Source: Apostichopus japonicus (lineage: Eukaryota > Echinodermata > Holothuroidea > Aspidochirotida > Stichopodidae). Taken from it: a DNA stretch of 64,000 nucleotides. The notes beneath the pieces were generated by a model that was not told the DNA's origin, ran no database searches, and saw only the letters and a list, made by a program, of their open reading frames with translations. The stretch covers positions 24,332,960 through 24,396,959 of the forward strand of contig NC_092563.1 in NCBI RefSeq assembly GCF_037975245.1, in the 5' to 3' direction. Shown here one piece after another: positions 20,584 through 31,395 of the stretch (the stretch's first letter is position 1; every line of letters starts with the position of its first letter). Made by a program: the position numbers and the translations under genes.

Positions 20584-21529
20584 CTATGAATTAATGGAAA
20601 CATTAAAGGGAAAGTAAAACCAGTTTACAGGCTGTCATCAAATACAAAACCACTCATGCATGTGAACTCTTTGCAGAGACCGTTGGCTTCTGTCTTCAAA
20701 TTGAAAATATTGCAAAATGTATTAAATGTTTGATCTGTAATACTCTTATAATAATGTATGTCAAACTTGTCATGTAAGACTGATCAGCACCATTTGCAAT
20801 ACGCGATTGTGAACCTTCGGTAGGAGCAGCAAATGTCCCCAGGACCATCCCCTGAGTCTGTCTTGAACATATGGTCTCCATTTCTTAACTAAAACCTCTG
20901 ATTTCAGGGCCTCTCAAGTCATCCTGGGAACAAAACCCCCTTAAAAGCACAAGGGACGATGATTTCATTCTTTTCTATTCTTTTACATCGAGTGTACCAA
21001 AACAAAATATGATAGAAAGTGGCAGCTTTATTTCTACCAGAAGACAAGCTTGAAAAAATGATATGTGAAATCAATTCCGTGGTAACTGTGTAACCACCCT
21101 TAAAGCAGCTAGGTTAAATATGTAGTCTATGCCTAGTGCACTTTCACAGTAGCATAAGCCTACAAAGAGGGCAAAATTGCTACAACCATTAATTCAATTT
21201 GAGGGTAAATTTATCACCATTTTTGCATCCTTCCTGGTCAGGAGGAAGTGATACCCATGTACAGAACATTGCAGTAGCTACACTACCTGAGAGAATCTGA
21301 TAGGCTTTCCTGGTGTGTAATATTATGAAACTATGGGTAAGGAAATATACCCAGCTGCTCCAACGAAAGAGATGTCCGTAAAAAAATATGAAATATAATT
21401 TTAAGTGAAAATTCAACTGTAAAAGGAGAGAGTGAGAGACAGAGCGAGATAAAGCACTTTAAAATACATAGCAGGTTCTAAAGGAAAACAAATTAATAAT
21501 AAAGGGAATAAAATTGTAAAGTTACTTAC
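20584..21529 (-). other. intron of gene 2, nothing recognised
   Basis: About 0.95 kb; frames of 60-75 codons here show no domain and no fitting splice sites. Confidence 0.4.
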
Positions 21530-21655
21530 GTTGATTGCATAGTCTGCCCGTAAAGCAGCCGTCACAAATACATGCATAGCCTGAACAATCTCCAGTAAAG
21601 TCTGGTAGACACTGTGCACCATTTTGACAGAGATTGGTGGTACATGGATTAATAG
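21530..21655 (-). CDS. eight-cysteine EGF-like exon (gene 2)
   Basis: A 126-bp phase 1-1 exon from 'ggctttcag' to 'gtaagtaac'. It encodes NPCTTNLCQNGAQC, then DCSGYACICDGCFTGRLC. The same two extra cysteines as the exon at 20461. The longer open frame across it is in a different phase and is a shadow. Confidence 0.88.
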
Positions 21656-22140
21656 CTGAAAGCCAAACAAGAGAGCATTATTTAATAATCATCATATTCA
21701 TCAACAGGATGATAACACTCATGGATATCAGATTTAAAGAACTTAGCTTCATATAAAGTTACTATACAGATGAAGTGCAATGTTTCCATGAATGATGTAG
21801 ATAAACAGAACTAGTCCTCACATAGAATATACTTAGTATCCTATAGTATAATTTCCTTTTACAATAAGTAGTGAGATATTTTGTTATTACTACTTGTTTC
21901 GCTTTCTTTCTTTTTGTTTTCTTTTCGTATTTTGGAGCGCGAAACAAAAACTAAGCAAATTTTTCTAATTCATATATTATTGCCATCAACTTTCAGATGT
22001 TTCAAGAAACAAATGCTCTTCTTACTCTAGTAATATTGTACTACAGGACCTTGGTTGTATTACAAATGTTTCTTTACAAAATTCAAACAATCGCTATGGT
22101 TCTTGCAATGTTATCTCCATACAACAACCTTGAGAGCTAA
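21656..22140 (-). other. intron of gene 2, nothing recognised
   Basis: AT-rich sequence between the EGF exon acceptor and the SINE. Confidence 0.4.
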
Positions 22141-22495
22141 AGTTTTACAGTCTTGTATAGGCAAGGCCTTCTCACACAACTTTTAGAATCTGGCCATTGG
22201 TAACTTTGTCACACCCAGGTCTGCACGATTCAGACAGTCATTCCCAAGGCACTGTGCAGAATTTCAATGTATCTCTAGGGGAGGGGGGGAGGGGGACTAA
22301 CCATAGGGTGCAACTACAAACCAGGGCACAGGACTATATTCACAAGTTACCTTGCAGGTCCCCATTTAAACACCTGGGGAACAGAGAGGCGAATGGAGAC
22401 TAAAGCGCCTTGCCCAAGGCCACAACATAATGATCTGTCCAGGACTTGAACCTGGATTTCCTATTTCTGCCTTTAGCCACTCGACCACAACATCC
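22141..22495 (-). mobile_element. tRNA-derived SINE with A and B boxes
   Basis: On the - strand the head carries 'ggtcgagtggctaaaggc' (A box, near 22487-22470) and 'ggttcaagtcc' (perfect B box, near 22452-22442), like a Ser/Leu-type tRNA. It continues into a unique body with 'ccttgggcaaggcgcttta' and 'caggtgtttaaatgggg'. The 3' part matches the truncated copy at 3095-3312. No coding capacity. Intronic in gene 2, same strand as the gene. Confidence 0.8.
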
Positions 22496-23078
22496 TTCGA
22501 AGCTGAGCGGTAAATGCGGTGTCGGTGTTGGTAGTAGACTAAAGCAAACCGAGAACTAATTCTCAGTAAAAGACGGCTTTGCTGACTTCTGTCTGTCGTA
22601 ATATAACTTACCTTGAACTAGGGTAAGATTATTAGCTGGTAAAACTATTGACTATTTTACTATTCGGTATCAAAATGATTGCATCAAATAATAACTTCCC
22701 AAGTTAGGAGGAGAGAATTAACCCTGACCCTGCCAGTAAGTATCTTGAATATTGAATCTTCCAGGAACTGCTCTGATTATCGGGTTTCCCCTATGTGTGC
22801 TGTGCGTGCGTTACCATTCAATGGATAGATTTTTTCAACAGTGACTCCACATTATTTGCTGCTAAAGGTTGAATGCTACTGCTCTTCGAAAGTACTTCTA
22901 ACCCTCCAAATAAGTCCCGGAGATTGAAGAATGTTAAAAATTAGACAATTAATTTTCTGTCTTAGAAAGTCACTATAAAGTACTTGCTGGGGTTTTGGAA
23001 TTGATCTCGTTAGCATATATTCGGGGGCAATTACTTAATATGATGATCTTTAAATTGTGTGGTATCTGAACAACTTAC
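22496..23078 (-). other. intron of gene 2, nothing recognised
   Basis: Single-copy sequence upstream (in + coordinates) of the EGF exon at 23079. Confidence 0.4.
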
Positions 23079-23198
23079 CAACTTCACAGAAAGGTCCATT
23101 AAAGCATGTCGGACACTGACAGCTGTACGTAAGACAGTTGACATCGGGACAACACTCGGCACCATTCCGACATTGGTGGTTTTCACAAGCATCACGGA
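23079..23198 (-). CDS. nine-cysteine EGF-like exon (gene 2)
   Basis: A 120-bp phase 1-1 exon, donor 'gtaagttgtt'. It encodes DACENHQCRNGAECCPDVNC, then YSCQCPTCFNGPFC. It has the two extra cysteines of the block plus a third in the ECC doublet, an odd number. NGG is replaced by NGA, as in its neighbours. Confidence 0.86.
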
Positions 23199-24368
23199 CT
23201 ATGATATAATAAAAAACAAAAATATAAATAATACCAAGAATATTGAAGGTTATTATTAAGCAATTATTTAAAATGTACAAACTATGGACAAGATGAATGA
23301 GAAGGTAAAACTTCCTATGGAAGATTGCAAGGTGTTTGACAGAAACGTGTATATACACTGCCAAAAGTCATTTCTGCTTCTATGATTACATTATTTGCTT
23401 TTCCACAACAGTATATTTTATGCACATATAATTGATAAAGTTAAATATAAATCAGGAAGGGAAAGTTCTAGGAAGATTCGGGGCTTACAGAAGTAAAACA
23501 CTCCCAGGAAAGGAAGAAAGAAAATGAAGGAAGAAAAAAAATAAGGATTGTACCTCTATATGTTTATATAAAATTAGTATATAGAGAACGAATAAATGAG
23601 GTGGTAATCAACCGATACTAAAATATGTCGGAATGCGTTTATTCCGTTGCTCAAAGATAATGAAACTGTTTGACTGTGATTAACTTTTAACCCTTTATAC
23701 TTTAAGGGTATAACACAATAATTTACACATGTAATTGGCACAATAACTAAGTGCAACATGATTGATTTATTCAGGCTAGAGTAAATTCAAGTTAAGCAGC
23801 AAACTGAAGAGCTAGTCTATCATGACTTATCCTGCATTGTTATAGGTAGACGACCTGCTGACATTTCTTGGTTTTACTGCTACAAACAGACCCGACAAGC
23901 CTATTAAGCTGTTTAATGGGACAAAACCTTAAAAAATAAAGGACAATTCCTCATTTCTATGAAATTGGACCATAACTTTTGAGAAAGACCAATATGTGAA
24001 GAGCAGCATTATAACGTAGATGCACACCAGAAATGGTGGACACTGCATACATTAGAATATAATTTTTTTTAAATTTTCATTCTTTGTTATCTTCGAAAAA
24101 CTATTTTGTTATTACTAAAATACAGATTGTGAAATGAAAATTTTGAAACTTTTGCCATTTACTGAAATTGAAATATTGAATACATAGTACTGACATGTTT
24201 TCATGTGTTGGAATATCCTTATGGGTACGTTTAGCTTGAACTGGACTTTATCTTAATTTGAAAGCACAAGTGACGATGAAATAAACAAAAACAGGTTGAT
24301 ATACACACACCAACAAAAATAAATAATAAAAGGCAAAGAGCTATAAAGTAAATTAAAATTAGGCTCAC
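23199..24368 (-). other. intron of gene 2, nothing recognised
   Basis: About 1.2 kb of AT-rich DNA with a purine-rich stretch near 23500-23545. No element was recognised. Confidence 0.4.
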
Positions 24369-24491
24369 AGTCTTGACAAAATTCTCCAGAGAAGCACGGT
24401 GGGCATTCACAGGTGAAGACATCACATGAACCATCGACTGCCCGACAGGCTGCACCATTTTGGCAGGGGTTATTAGAGCAAGCGTCAAGTG
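24369..24491 (-). CDS. eight-cysteine EGF-like exon (gene 2)
   Basis: A 123-bp phase 1-1 exon from 'cttgttcccctcag' to 'gtgagcctaa'. It encodes DACSNNPCQNGAAC, then SCDVFTCECPPCFSGEFC. Same eight-cysteine pattern as the exons at 20461 and 21530. Confidence 0.88.
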
Positions 24492-24834
24492 CTGAGGGGA
24501 ACAAGAAGAAGAGATATGAATGTCATTCTTAATGATGATAAGCTTCATAAAATTGCATGATTTCATCAGGATAAGATGTTGCCTTCATTGATAATCCATC
24601 TAAAAGCTGTTTACAGTAGTTTGAAACAAAATCATAATAATAATAATTTAATAGCTGATAACATTTCTTTGATTTCATCAGGAGAAAATGTTGCATTTAT
24701 AGAAAATTCATCGAAAGCTGATTATGTAAACTAAAATATTCTGACCCGTGATGTTTTAAATTGTTTATATACTGTCCAGAACTAAAGGTCTTGTTTTTTT
24801 TTCTAGCCTGAAGCTCAATCCTGAAGTCAGCCAT

Positions 24835-26400
24835 AGTACAAAATAGCTGAGTCAGTCCTACAAAATAACTGAGTCAGTCATACCATAGGCGTAGGAGCCT
24901 AATTTGATTTGGGGGGGCTGTAACGACTTGCCCGAAAAATATGACCGAAATTTTTCGCGCGCTGCGCGCGCGCTCAACATTGTAAAGTGCATATCATATA
25001 GACATTCATCGGTTATTACGGAAATCATATGCAAATAACCGATAAATGCCTATATATGCACATAAAGTTGTTGAACGCGCGCGAAGCGCGCGAAAAATTT
25101 TGGTTATATTTTCCGTGTTATTACCCTTCCATATTGGTTATAATTATTGGGGAAGTCGTTACAATCATAATATCAGTTTACTCATTGAAAAAACACATTG
25201 CAAATTATTCTTCTTTCAGTAGGTGCCCGAAAAATTATCACCATATTGCCCGAATTTTCACTAAAACAAACTGAAAAACACACTACAAATTTTTCTTCTT
25301 TCAGTAGGTGCCCGAAAAATTATCACCATATTGCCCGAATTTTCACCAAAAATTTTGGTTGGGGGGGCTGCAGCCCCCCCAGCCCCCCGCCTCCTACGCC
25401 TATGAGTCATACAAAATAACTGTGTCAGTCATACAAAATAACTGAGTCAGTCATACAAACTAACTGAGTAGCTGAGTCAGTCATACAAAATAACTGAGTC
25501 AGTCATACAAAATAACCGAGTCAGTCATACATAATAACTGAGTCAGTCATACAAAATAACTAAGTCAGTGATATAAAATGACAGTCAGTCATACAAACTA
25601 ACTCTGTTGACCACTAAAGTGAATCATACACAATAACAGTCAGTCATACAAAACTTACAAAATAACTTAGTCAGTCATAAAAGTAAATGAGTCAGTCATG
25701 AAAATAAATGAGTCAGTCATACAAAATAACTGAGTCCGTCATACAAAATAACTGAGTCAGTCATACCAAATACCTGAGTCAGTGATATAAAATGACAGTC
25801 AGTCATACAAACTAACTCTGTTGACCAGTAAAACGACTCATACACAATAACAGTCACTCATACAAAACTTACCAAATAACTTAGTCAGTCATAAAAGGAA
25901 ATGAGTCAGTCATAAAAAAATAAATGAGTCAGTGCTACAAAATAGCTAAGTCAGTCATACAAAATAACTGAGTCAGTCATACAAAATAACTGAGTCAGTC
26001 ATACAAACTAACCCTGTCAGTCTAAAAATGACTATGTCAGTCCTAACAAATAACTGAGTCAGTTATATAAAGTAACTGAGACAGTCATAACAAAATAACT
26101 GGGTCAGTCATATAAAATAACTAGGTCAGTCATACAAAGTAACTGAGTAAGTCATACAAAATAACTGAGTCAGTCATATAAAAACAGTCTGTCATACAAA
26201 CTAACTCGGACAGTCATATGAAATGGCTCCGTCAGTCCTACACAATAACAGTCAGTCATACAAAATAGCTGAGTCCATCCTACAAAATAACTAGGTCAGT
26301 CATATAATAACAGTGTCAGACATGCAAAATAACTCCCCCAGTCATAAAAAATGACTCCTTCAGTCCTACAAAATAATTAAGTCAGTCATACAAAGACAAA
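24835..26400. repeat. minisatellite, about 22-bp unit, interrupted by a MITE
   Basis: The unit is 'cagtcatacaaaataactgagt' with many variants. The array runs on both sides of the MITE at 24884-25404, whose 8-bp target duplication is itself part of the unit. About 16 units contain the exact heptamer TGAGTCA. It lies in the intron between the EGF exons at 24369 and 26633. Confidence 0.93.
24884..25404. mobile_element. MITE copy 2 (hAT-like), inserted in the minisatellite
   Basis: Same 14-bp inverted ends as copy 1 (7870-8257). It is flanked by agtcatac at 24876-24883 and 25405-25412, a clean 8-bp duplication. Orientation is opposite to copy 1. It is longer for two reasons: a central GC-rich inverted repeat ('cgcgcgctgcgcgcgcg' against 'cgcgcgcgaagcgcgcg', about 110 bp apart), and a tandem copy of an 85-bp segment ending in 'ttgcccgaattttcac' on the right. 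No transposase. Confidence 0.92.
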
Positions 26401-26632
26401 ATAAAACATTAATTTGCAGCTAGAACACATTGAATTGTTTTGAAACTATCCATATATTGAAGACAACTTTGTCAAAATGTGATCAGATAAGCAAGTTTCC
26501 TGTGTTTAGTGAGTCAGTGAAAATGTTTGTTATAGATCTACTCATACAGAGGAACAAGTTGGCATGTGATAACAATATTTCTTTCAAATTGAAAACACAA
26601 ATTTATGCAATTTTAACAAGCTACAAACTTAC

Positions 26633-26746
26633 AAATTTCACAAATCCTCCCTTCGAAGCAGTCAGGACAAACACAGGTAAACATGGTCAGACTGTCAATG
26701 ACACAAACACCACCATTACTGCATGGATTCGGGTCACAGGGATTCC
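26633..26746 (-). CDS. EGF-like exon, seven cysteines (gene 2)
   Basis: A 114-bp phase 1-1 exon from 'catttctacag' to 'gtaagtttgt'. It encodes [14 protein letters not shown], then FTCVCPDCFEGRIC. It has the CF cysteine of the block but not the loop cysteine, the reverse of the exon at 19793. It is the first EGF after the HYR array in the protein. Confidence 0.88.
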
Positions 26747-26943
26747 CTGTAGAAATGAAAATAATGTTGATTTTAACAGTTCTTATTAAACAGAGGACAC
26801 TTGTCTCTTGTTTTACTTTTTAATTTAAATGAATTCGTAAAAAAGAAAATACAACTCTGTCTTCAAAGTATACATGTGGATGTACAGATTACTAAAACAT
26901 AACATATTTTCTTGAAGTACAAAATAGGTGATAAGAAAATGTG

Positions 26944-28183
26944 CATCATGTAGGCCACAGATCTAATGACTAGTGTAGCTATGCAACCAGAGATGTGCAT
27001 CGTGCAGGCCACAGATCTAATGACTAGTGCAGCCATGCAACCAGAGATGAGCATCATACAGGCCACATATCTAATGACTAGTGCAGCCATGCAACCAGAG
27101 ATGTGTATCATACAGGCCTCAGATCTAATGACTAGTGAAGCTATGCAACCAGAGATGAGCATCATACAGGCCACATATCTAATGACTAGTGCAGCTATGC
27201 AACCATAGATGTGTATCATACAGGCCACAGATCTACTGACTAGTGCAGCCATGTAACCAGAGATGAGCATCATACAGGCCACATATCTAATGACTAGTGC
27301 AGCCATGCAACCAGAGATGAGCATCATACAGGCCACAGATCTAATGACTAGTGCAGCTTTGCAACCAGAGATGTGTATCATACAGGCCACAGATCTAATG
27401 ACTAGTGCAGCTATGCAACCAGAGATGAGCATCATACAGGCCACAGATCTAATGACTAGTGAAGCTATGCAACCAGAGATGTGTATCATACAGGCCACAG
27501 ATCTAATGACTAGTGAAGCTATGCAACCAGATATGAGCATCATAAAGGCCACAGATCTAATGACTAGTGAAGCTATGCAACCAGAGATGAGCATCATACA
27601 GGCCACAGATCTAATGACTAGTGAAGCTATGCAACCAGAGATTTGTATCATACAAGCCACAGATCTAATGACTAGTGCAGCTATGCAACCAGAGATGAGC
27701 ATCATACAGGCCTCAGATCTAATGACTAGTGCAGCTATGCAACCAGAGATGAGCATCAAACATGCCTCAGATCTAATGACTAGTGCATCTATGCAACCAG
27801 AGATGAGCATCATACAGGCCACAGATCTAATGACTAGTGAAGCTATGCAACCAGAGATGAGCATCATACAGGCCTCAGATCTAATGAATAGTGAAGCTAT
27901 GCAACCAGAGATTTGTATCATACAGGCCACAGATCTAATGACTAGTGCAGCTATGCAACCAGAGATGAGCATCATACAGGCCTCAGATCTAATGAGTAGT
28001 GCAGCTATGTAACCAGAGATGTTCATCATGCAGGCCACAGATCTAATGACTAGTGAAGCTATGCAACCAGAGATGAGCATCATACAGGCCTCAGATCTAA
28101 TGACTAGTGCAGCTATGTAACCAGAGATGTTCGATCATCATGCAGGCCACAGATCTAATGACTAGTGCAGCCATGCAACCAGA
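26944..28183. repeat. minisatellite, 54-bp unit, about 23 copies
   Basis: The unit includes 'gatgagcatcatacaggcc', then 'agatctaatgactagtg' and 'gctatgcaaccaga'. Variants alternate gagcat/tgtatc and cagct/aagct. As 54 is divisible by three and the unit lacks stops in several frames, it yields open frames of 249 codons (+) and 406 codons (-) with 18-residue periodicity. These are not treated as genes: no splice sites, no start context, location inside a gene 2 intron. Confidence 0.95.
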
Positions 28184-28243
28184 GAACACATTATATGCAA
28201 TTATAGCAGAGTCAGAGAATATCCTTGACTAAGTTGTCAGTAC

Positions 28244-28492
28244 CTTCTATAACAATAACATTGAAGGAACAAGTGGCTCCATTTCCAGAAGCGTCTGTTG
28301 CTGTAACCACCACTAACGTAGTTCCCACCGGAAAGAAGCTGTTTGATTCACGGCTGAGGGAAACGAAAGGAGCTTGCCCGGAGTTATCCGTAGCTGTCGG
28401 CTGGTTTAAGAAGACCATCGTACCCTGGAGACCCTCGATTACAACGGCTGTTACGTCTTGGGGACAAACTAATACTGGAGGTTCTCCATCCA
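28244..28492 (-). CDS. HYR domain exon, last of the HYR array (gene 2)
   Basis: A 249-bp phase 1-1 exon from 'cttgccctcag' to 'gtactgaca'. It encodes VDGEPPVLVCPQDVTAVV, NQPTATDNSG, FFPVGTTLVVVTATDASGN and CSFNVIVIEG, with two cysteines. A textbook HYR of the hyalin type, joining the HYR array to the EGF block. Confidence 0.92.
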
Positions 28493-28859
28493 CTGAGGGC
28501 AAGATAGAAAGACAAGCAAGAATAGAAAAGAGAATGTATATGCAGTAAAGCTATGATTATCCGAACTGGTCGGGACCGAAGATAGTTGTACATTAAATAC
28601 GTCGTACATAAATTGAGTACTGTAGAGTACTTGGAATCAAGAACACTAGGCCCCCAGACTTTTATTAATGAATGGATGGACGGTTCAGAAAATCGGGGGT
28701 TTGCGTACAAGGGGGATTGGATAATTCGAGTTTTACTGTACTTGTATATACTGAAACAAAAATATGATCGACTCAGGTTTACAGCTGCTGTCTGCCGCTG
28801 TAACTTCTATTCATATCCAACACGGATGGAATGGAGACATTTGCAAATAATGAGAATAA

Positions 28860-29220
28860 CATATGTTGGAGGGAAGGGTCAGTGGTGATGGTGGGAGTAG
28901 AGGATGGTTGGGATAAAGGATGGTGGCATAAAGGTTGGGAGTAGGGGTGATTGGGAGTGGCTGGATGTTTCAGTCATTCTGGTAACAAAACATAAATGAC
29001 TGATGTGTTTGATTTTCTAAAAACACTGTGCCAAACTTTATAAGGTGACCTAGGGTCTGTAACAGGTAGCAAATCAGAAACTGGACTAGAGAGGGATGGT
29101 AGTTTAGGAGGGATGGAGTAAGGGATGGTGGGCTAGGTAAAAGGTGGTAGCTGAAGATGGTTGGAATAGAGGATGGTGAGTATGTGAAAGTAGTTGTGGA
29201 GGGACTGAAATAGAAGCAAT
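28860..29220. repeat. G-rich degenerate repeat around a decayed exon
   Basis: Phrases such as 'gaggatggttgggat' and 'gggatggtgg' recur at about 28865-28965 and 29085-29205, with the decayed HYR exon between them. Looks like expanded G-rich sequence in the intron between HYR exons 28244 and 29244. Confidence 0.55.
28981..29100 (-). pseudogene. decayed HYR exon copy
   Basis: The segment resembles the middle of the next HYR exon (29345-29447). Read on the - strand both contain GTVFL, then QTHQ, and share 'gatgtgtttga', 'cagtgcca'-like and 'aggtagcaaa' in order. Here the conserved tryptophan and both cysteine-containing ends are lost and no splice sites fit, so it is a dead duplicate. Confidence 0.65.
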
Positions 29221-29243
29221 TTGACATTAACTATCTTCCTCAC

Positions 29244-29495
29244 CTTGTTCACATGTGACAGTAAATGAACACATTCCTATATTGTTGGAGGGATCCCCAT
29301 AGGTGTAGGTCACAGCAGTTTCTCCAACAGGAAATGGAGAGGTCAAACGTTGATGTGTTTGACTGTTTAAGAAAACAGTGCCAGAATTATCCGATGCCTG
29401 AGGGTCTTGCCAGGTAGCAAAACAGAAACTAGACTCAAGAGGGATGGTCTCCAAGACATTTCCAGGACATGAGACAAACGGACTTATCATGTCCA
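29244..29495 (-). CDS. HYR domain exon with extra cysteine pair FC/TC (gene 2)
   Basis: A 252-bp phase 1-1 exon from 'ataatttcag' to 'gtgaggaag'. It encodes VDMISPFVSCPGNV, SSFCFATWQDPQASDNSG, FPVGETAVTYTYGDPSNN, CSFTVTCEQG. Beyond the two standard cysteines it has one just before the tryptophan strand (FCFATW) and one in the last strand (TVTC), the same pair as in the exon at 30700. Confidence 0.91.
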
Positions 29496-30699
29496 CTGAA
29501 ATTATGACAAGAAAGAAATAGCCACAACACAATAATTTATATATAAGGAAATAGCTACAACACAATATAACTTCATTCAAGGAAATAGCTACAACACAAT
29601 ATTACTACATAAAAGCTACGACATTCTCTGAAGCAGCTAAATACCTTACAACAAACTAGCAGAATGTTGTTGCTTTTAGGATTATAAAACTTACATCATA
29701 CCGGGGACACACCATCTCATTAATGTCACCTCTACTCAGAAAAAAACATTCATACTGCATGGCAGACAGCCATTATAACAATAACAAAATATAATGATTT
29801 GTTATAATGTTCCCGTCGATTACTACATTACCCTTTGCACATACACAAAAGTTCTATTTCTTTATTGGTATATAACAATTTGCAGGAAAAAAAAATCACA
29901 GGAGACCACAAAACAACCTGTCATATTGTGTTCATGGCAGAGGGAGAAGTCACTGTAAATAGTCACCAAGCATTCAGAAAATCAATGCACCCATACTACA
30001 CAGTAAGACTCCCCTAGAAAGCTTCATAACAAATATTACAGGAACAGGCCTACACTGTGACTATTAGTCAGAAATGCAGGAGGAGATCACAAATCTCTAG
30101 AAGAAGTGTTCAGTCACGCTTGTCACGCTAGTCACGCAAAGAAATTAGTGGGATATGAATAATGCAAACAAATCCAAAATCATTTTCAGGAATTTTTGAG
30201 AGATGAAGGCATCCTATATAAATTTCAACATAAACTGATCAAACCCATATCATATGTGATGAAAATGATGGTTGAGATGTCAAATTCAGACTAAAACAAA
30301 TCCTCAAATAGGTCAAATAGAAACAATGGTATCACCCTCAAAAGCTGGACATTCTATTCACCAAACCTAACACATCTCTCCTAAAGTGTACGTATTGGTG
30401 TTCTATTCACCATACTTACACATCTCTTCTACAGTACATATTGGTCATTGTTGTTTTGCTATATTTTTTCAGGCAACCATATTTGCTTTTCTGACAATCA
30501 AAATGTAGTACATGGTTGTCTTAATATTTGATGAGCATAATTACTGAAGACATGTAGACTCACCACTCCCCCCCCCCCCCCCACCGCAACTTACCGTAAT
30601 TGCTTGCTCGCAGAGTCACGAAATCGCAATTGCGGAATACTTCATCCTTTAAAAAAGTTCCAAGAAATGGAGAATATTTATTTATTTATTTATACTCAC
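29496..30699 (-). other. intron of gene 2
   Basis: Contains a short 'ggaaatagctacaacacaat' repeat (three copies, 29515-29600), a poly-C run at 30568-30581 and a TTTA microsatellite at 30677-30692. Nothing else was recognised. Confidence 0.55.
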
Positions 30700-30951
30700 C
30701 AGGATTACAGGTTACAGTAAATGAACACATGGCTTGATTATTAGCAGAGTCAGCGTATGTATATGTCACGGTGGTTACTCCAGCCTCAAACTGACTGAAT
30801 GGTTGATGACTCTGCTCTATTAATGATACGGAACCAGAGTTGTCGCTAACCGTGGGTTCGGTCCATGACACAAAACATGTATTCAGCTCCAAAGTTGTCT
30901 CTTGCTCTAAATTTCTAGGACATGCTGATATTAATGGACTCATGGTATCCT
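30700..30951 (-). CDS. HYR domain exon with extra cysteine pair TC/TC (gene 2)
   Basis: A 252-bp phase 1-1 exon from 'tctttctttcag' to 'gtgagtata'. It encodes EDTMSPLISACPRNL, NTCFVSWTEPTVSDNSG, FEAGVTTVTYTYADSANN, CSFTVTCNPG. A close relative of the exon at 29244, including the paired extra cysteines. Confidence 0.91.
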
Positions 30952-31395
30952 CTGAAAGAAAGAAGAAGGAAAAAAAACCCAGGAAATTGAAGGTTACAAT
31001 ATTTTAATTCACTGGAACATGATTTCTGGAACATATATTTATATAGATGAAACAAACTAGTATTGTTCGATACAGGTGACAAATACATACAGTGGAATTA
31101 CGACCTTTTTGTGACACGTTTTTCCTTATACTGGAGATCAATCATGATAAATGTTAAAAAAAACTATTCAACTTATGCTGCATTTAGAGTGAGAGTGAGA
31201 TACAAAAATTAAATTAAGTAGGTGATTGGAAGTAAAACAGTCAATGTTTGGAGTTTTGCAGAAAGGTTTTTGGTAACATTTTGTTTTATGGTATAGTCTG
31301 TAGTTGGAATGGTGATGCCGATACCTAAACCTTTTTAAATTGGCAATAATCTGGTATTTGGCAACAAACATTTCCCCCCTCTGGTTCATACCCAA

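Noticed and set aside
21413-21670. 85-codon frame over the EGF exon at 21530
   Set aside because: It is in another phase; the EGF cysteine pattern and splice phase fit only the frame used in the annotation.
26863-28083. 406-codon - strand frame, the longest in the window
   Set aside because: It is made wholly of the 54-bp minisatellite, has a matching open frame on the other strand, no domain, no splice sites, and sits in an intron.
26944-28183. CRISPR array
   Set aside because: Units are contiguous repeats without unique spacers, and the sequence is plainly eukaryotic.
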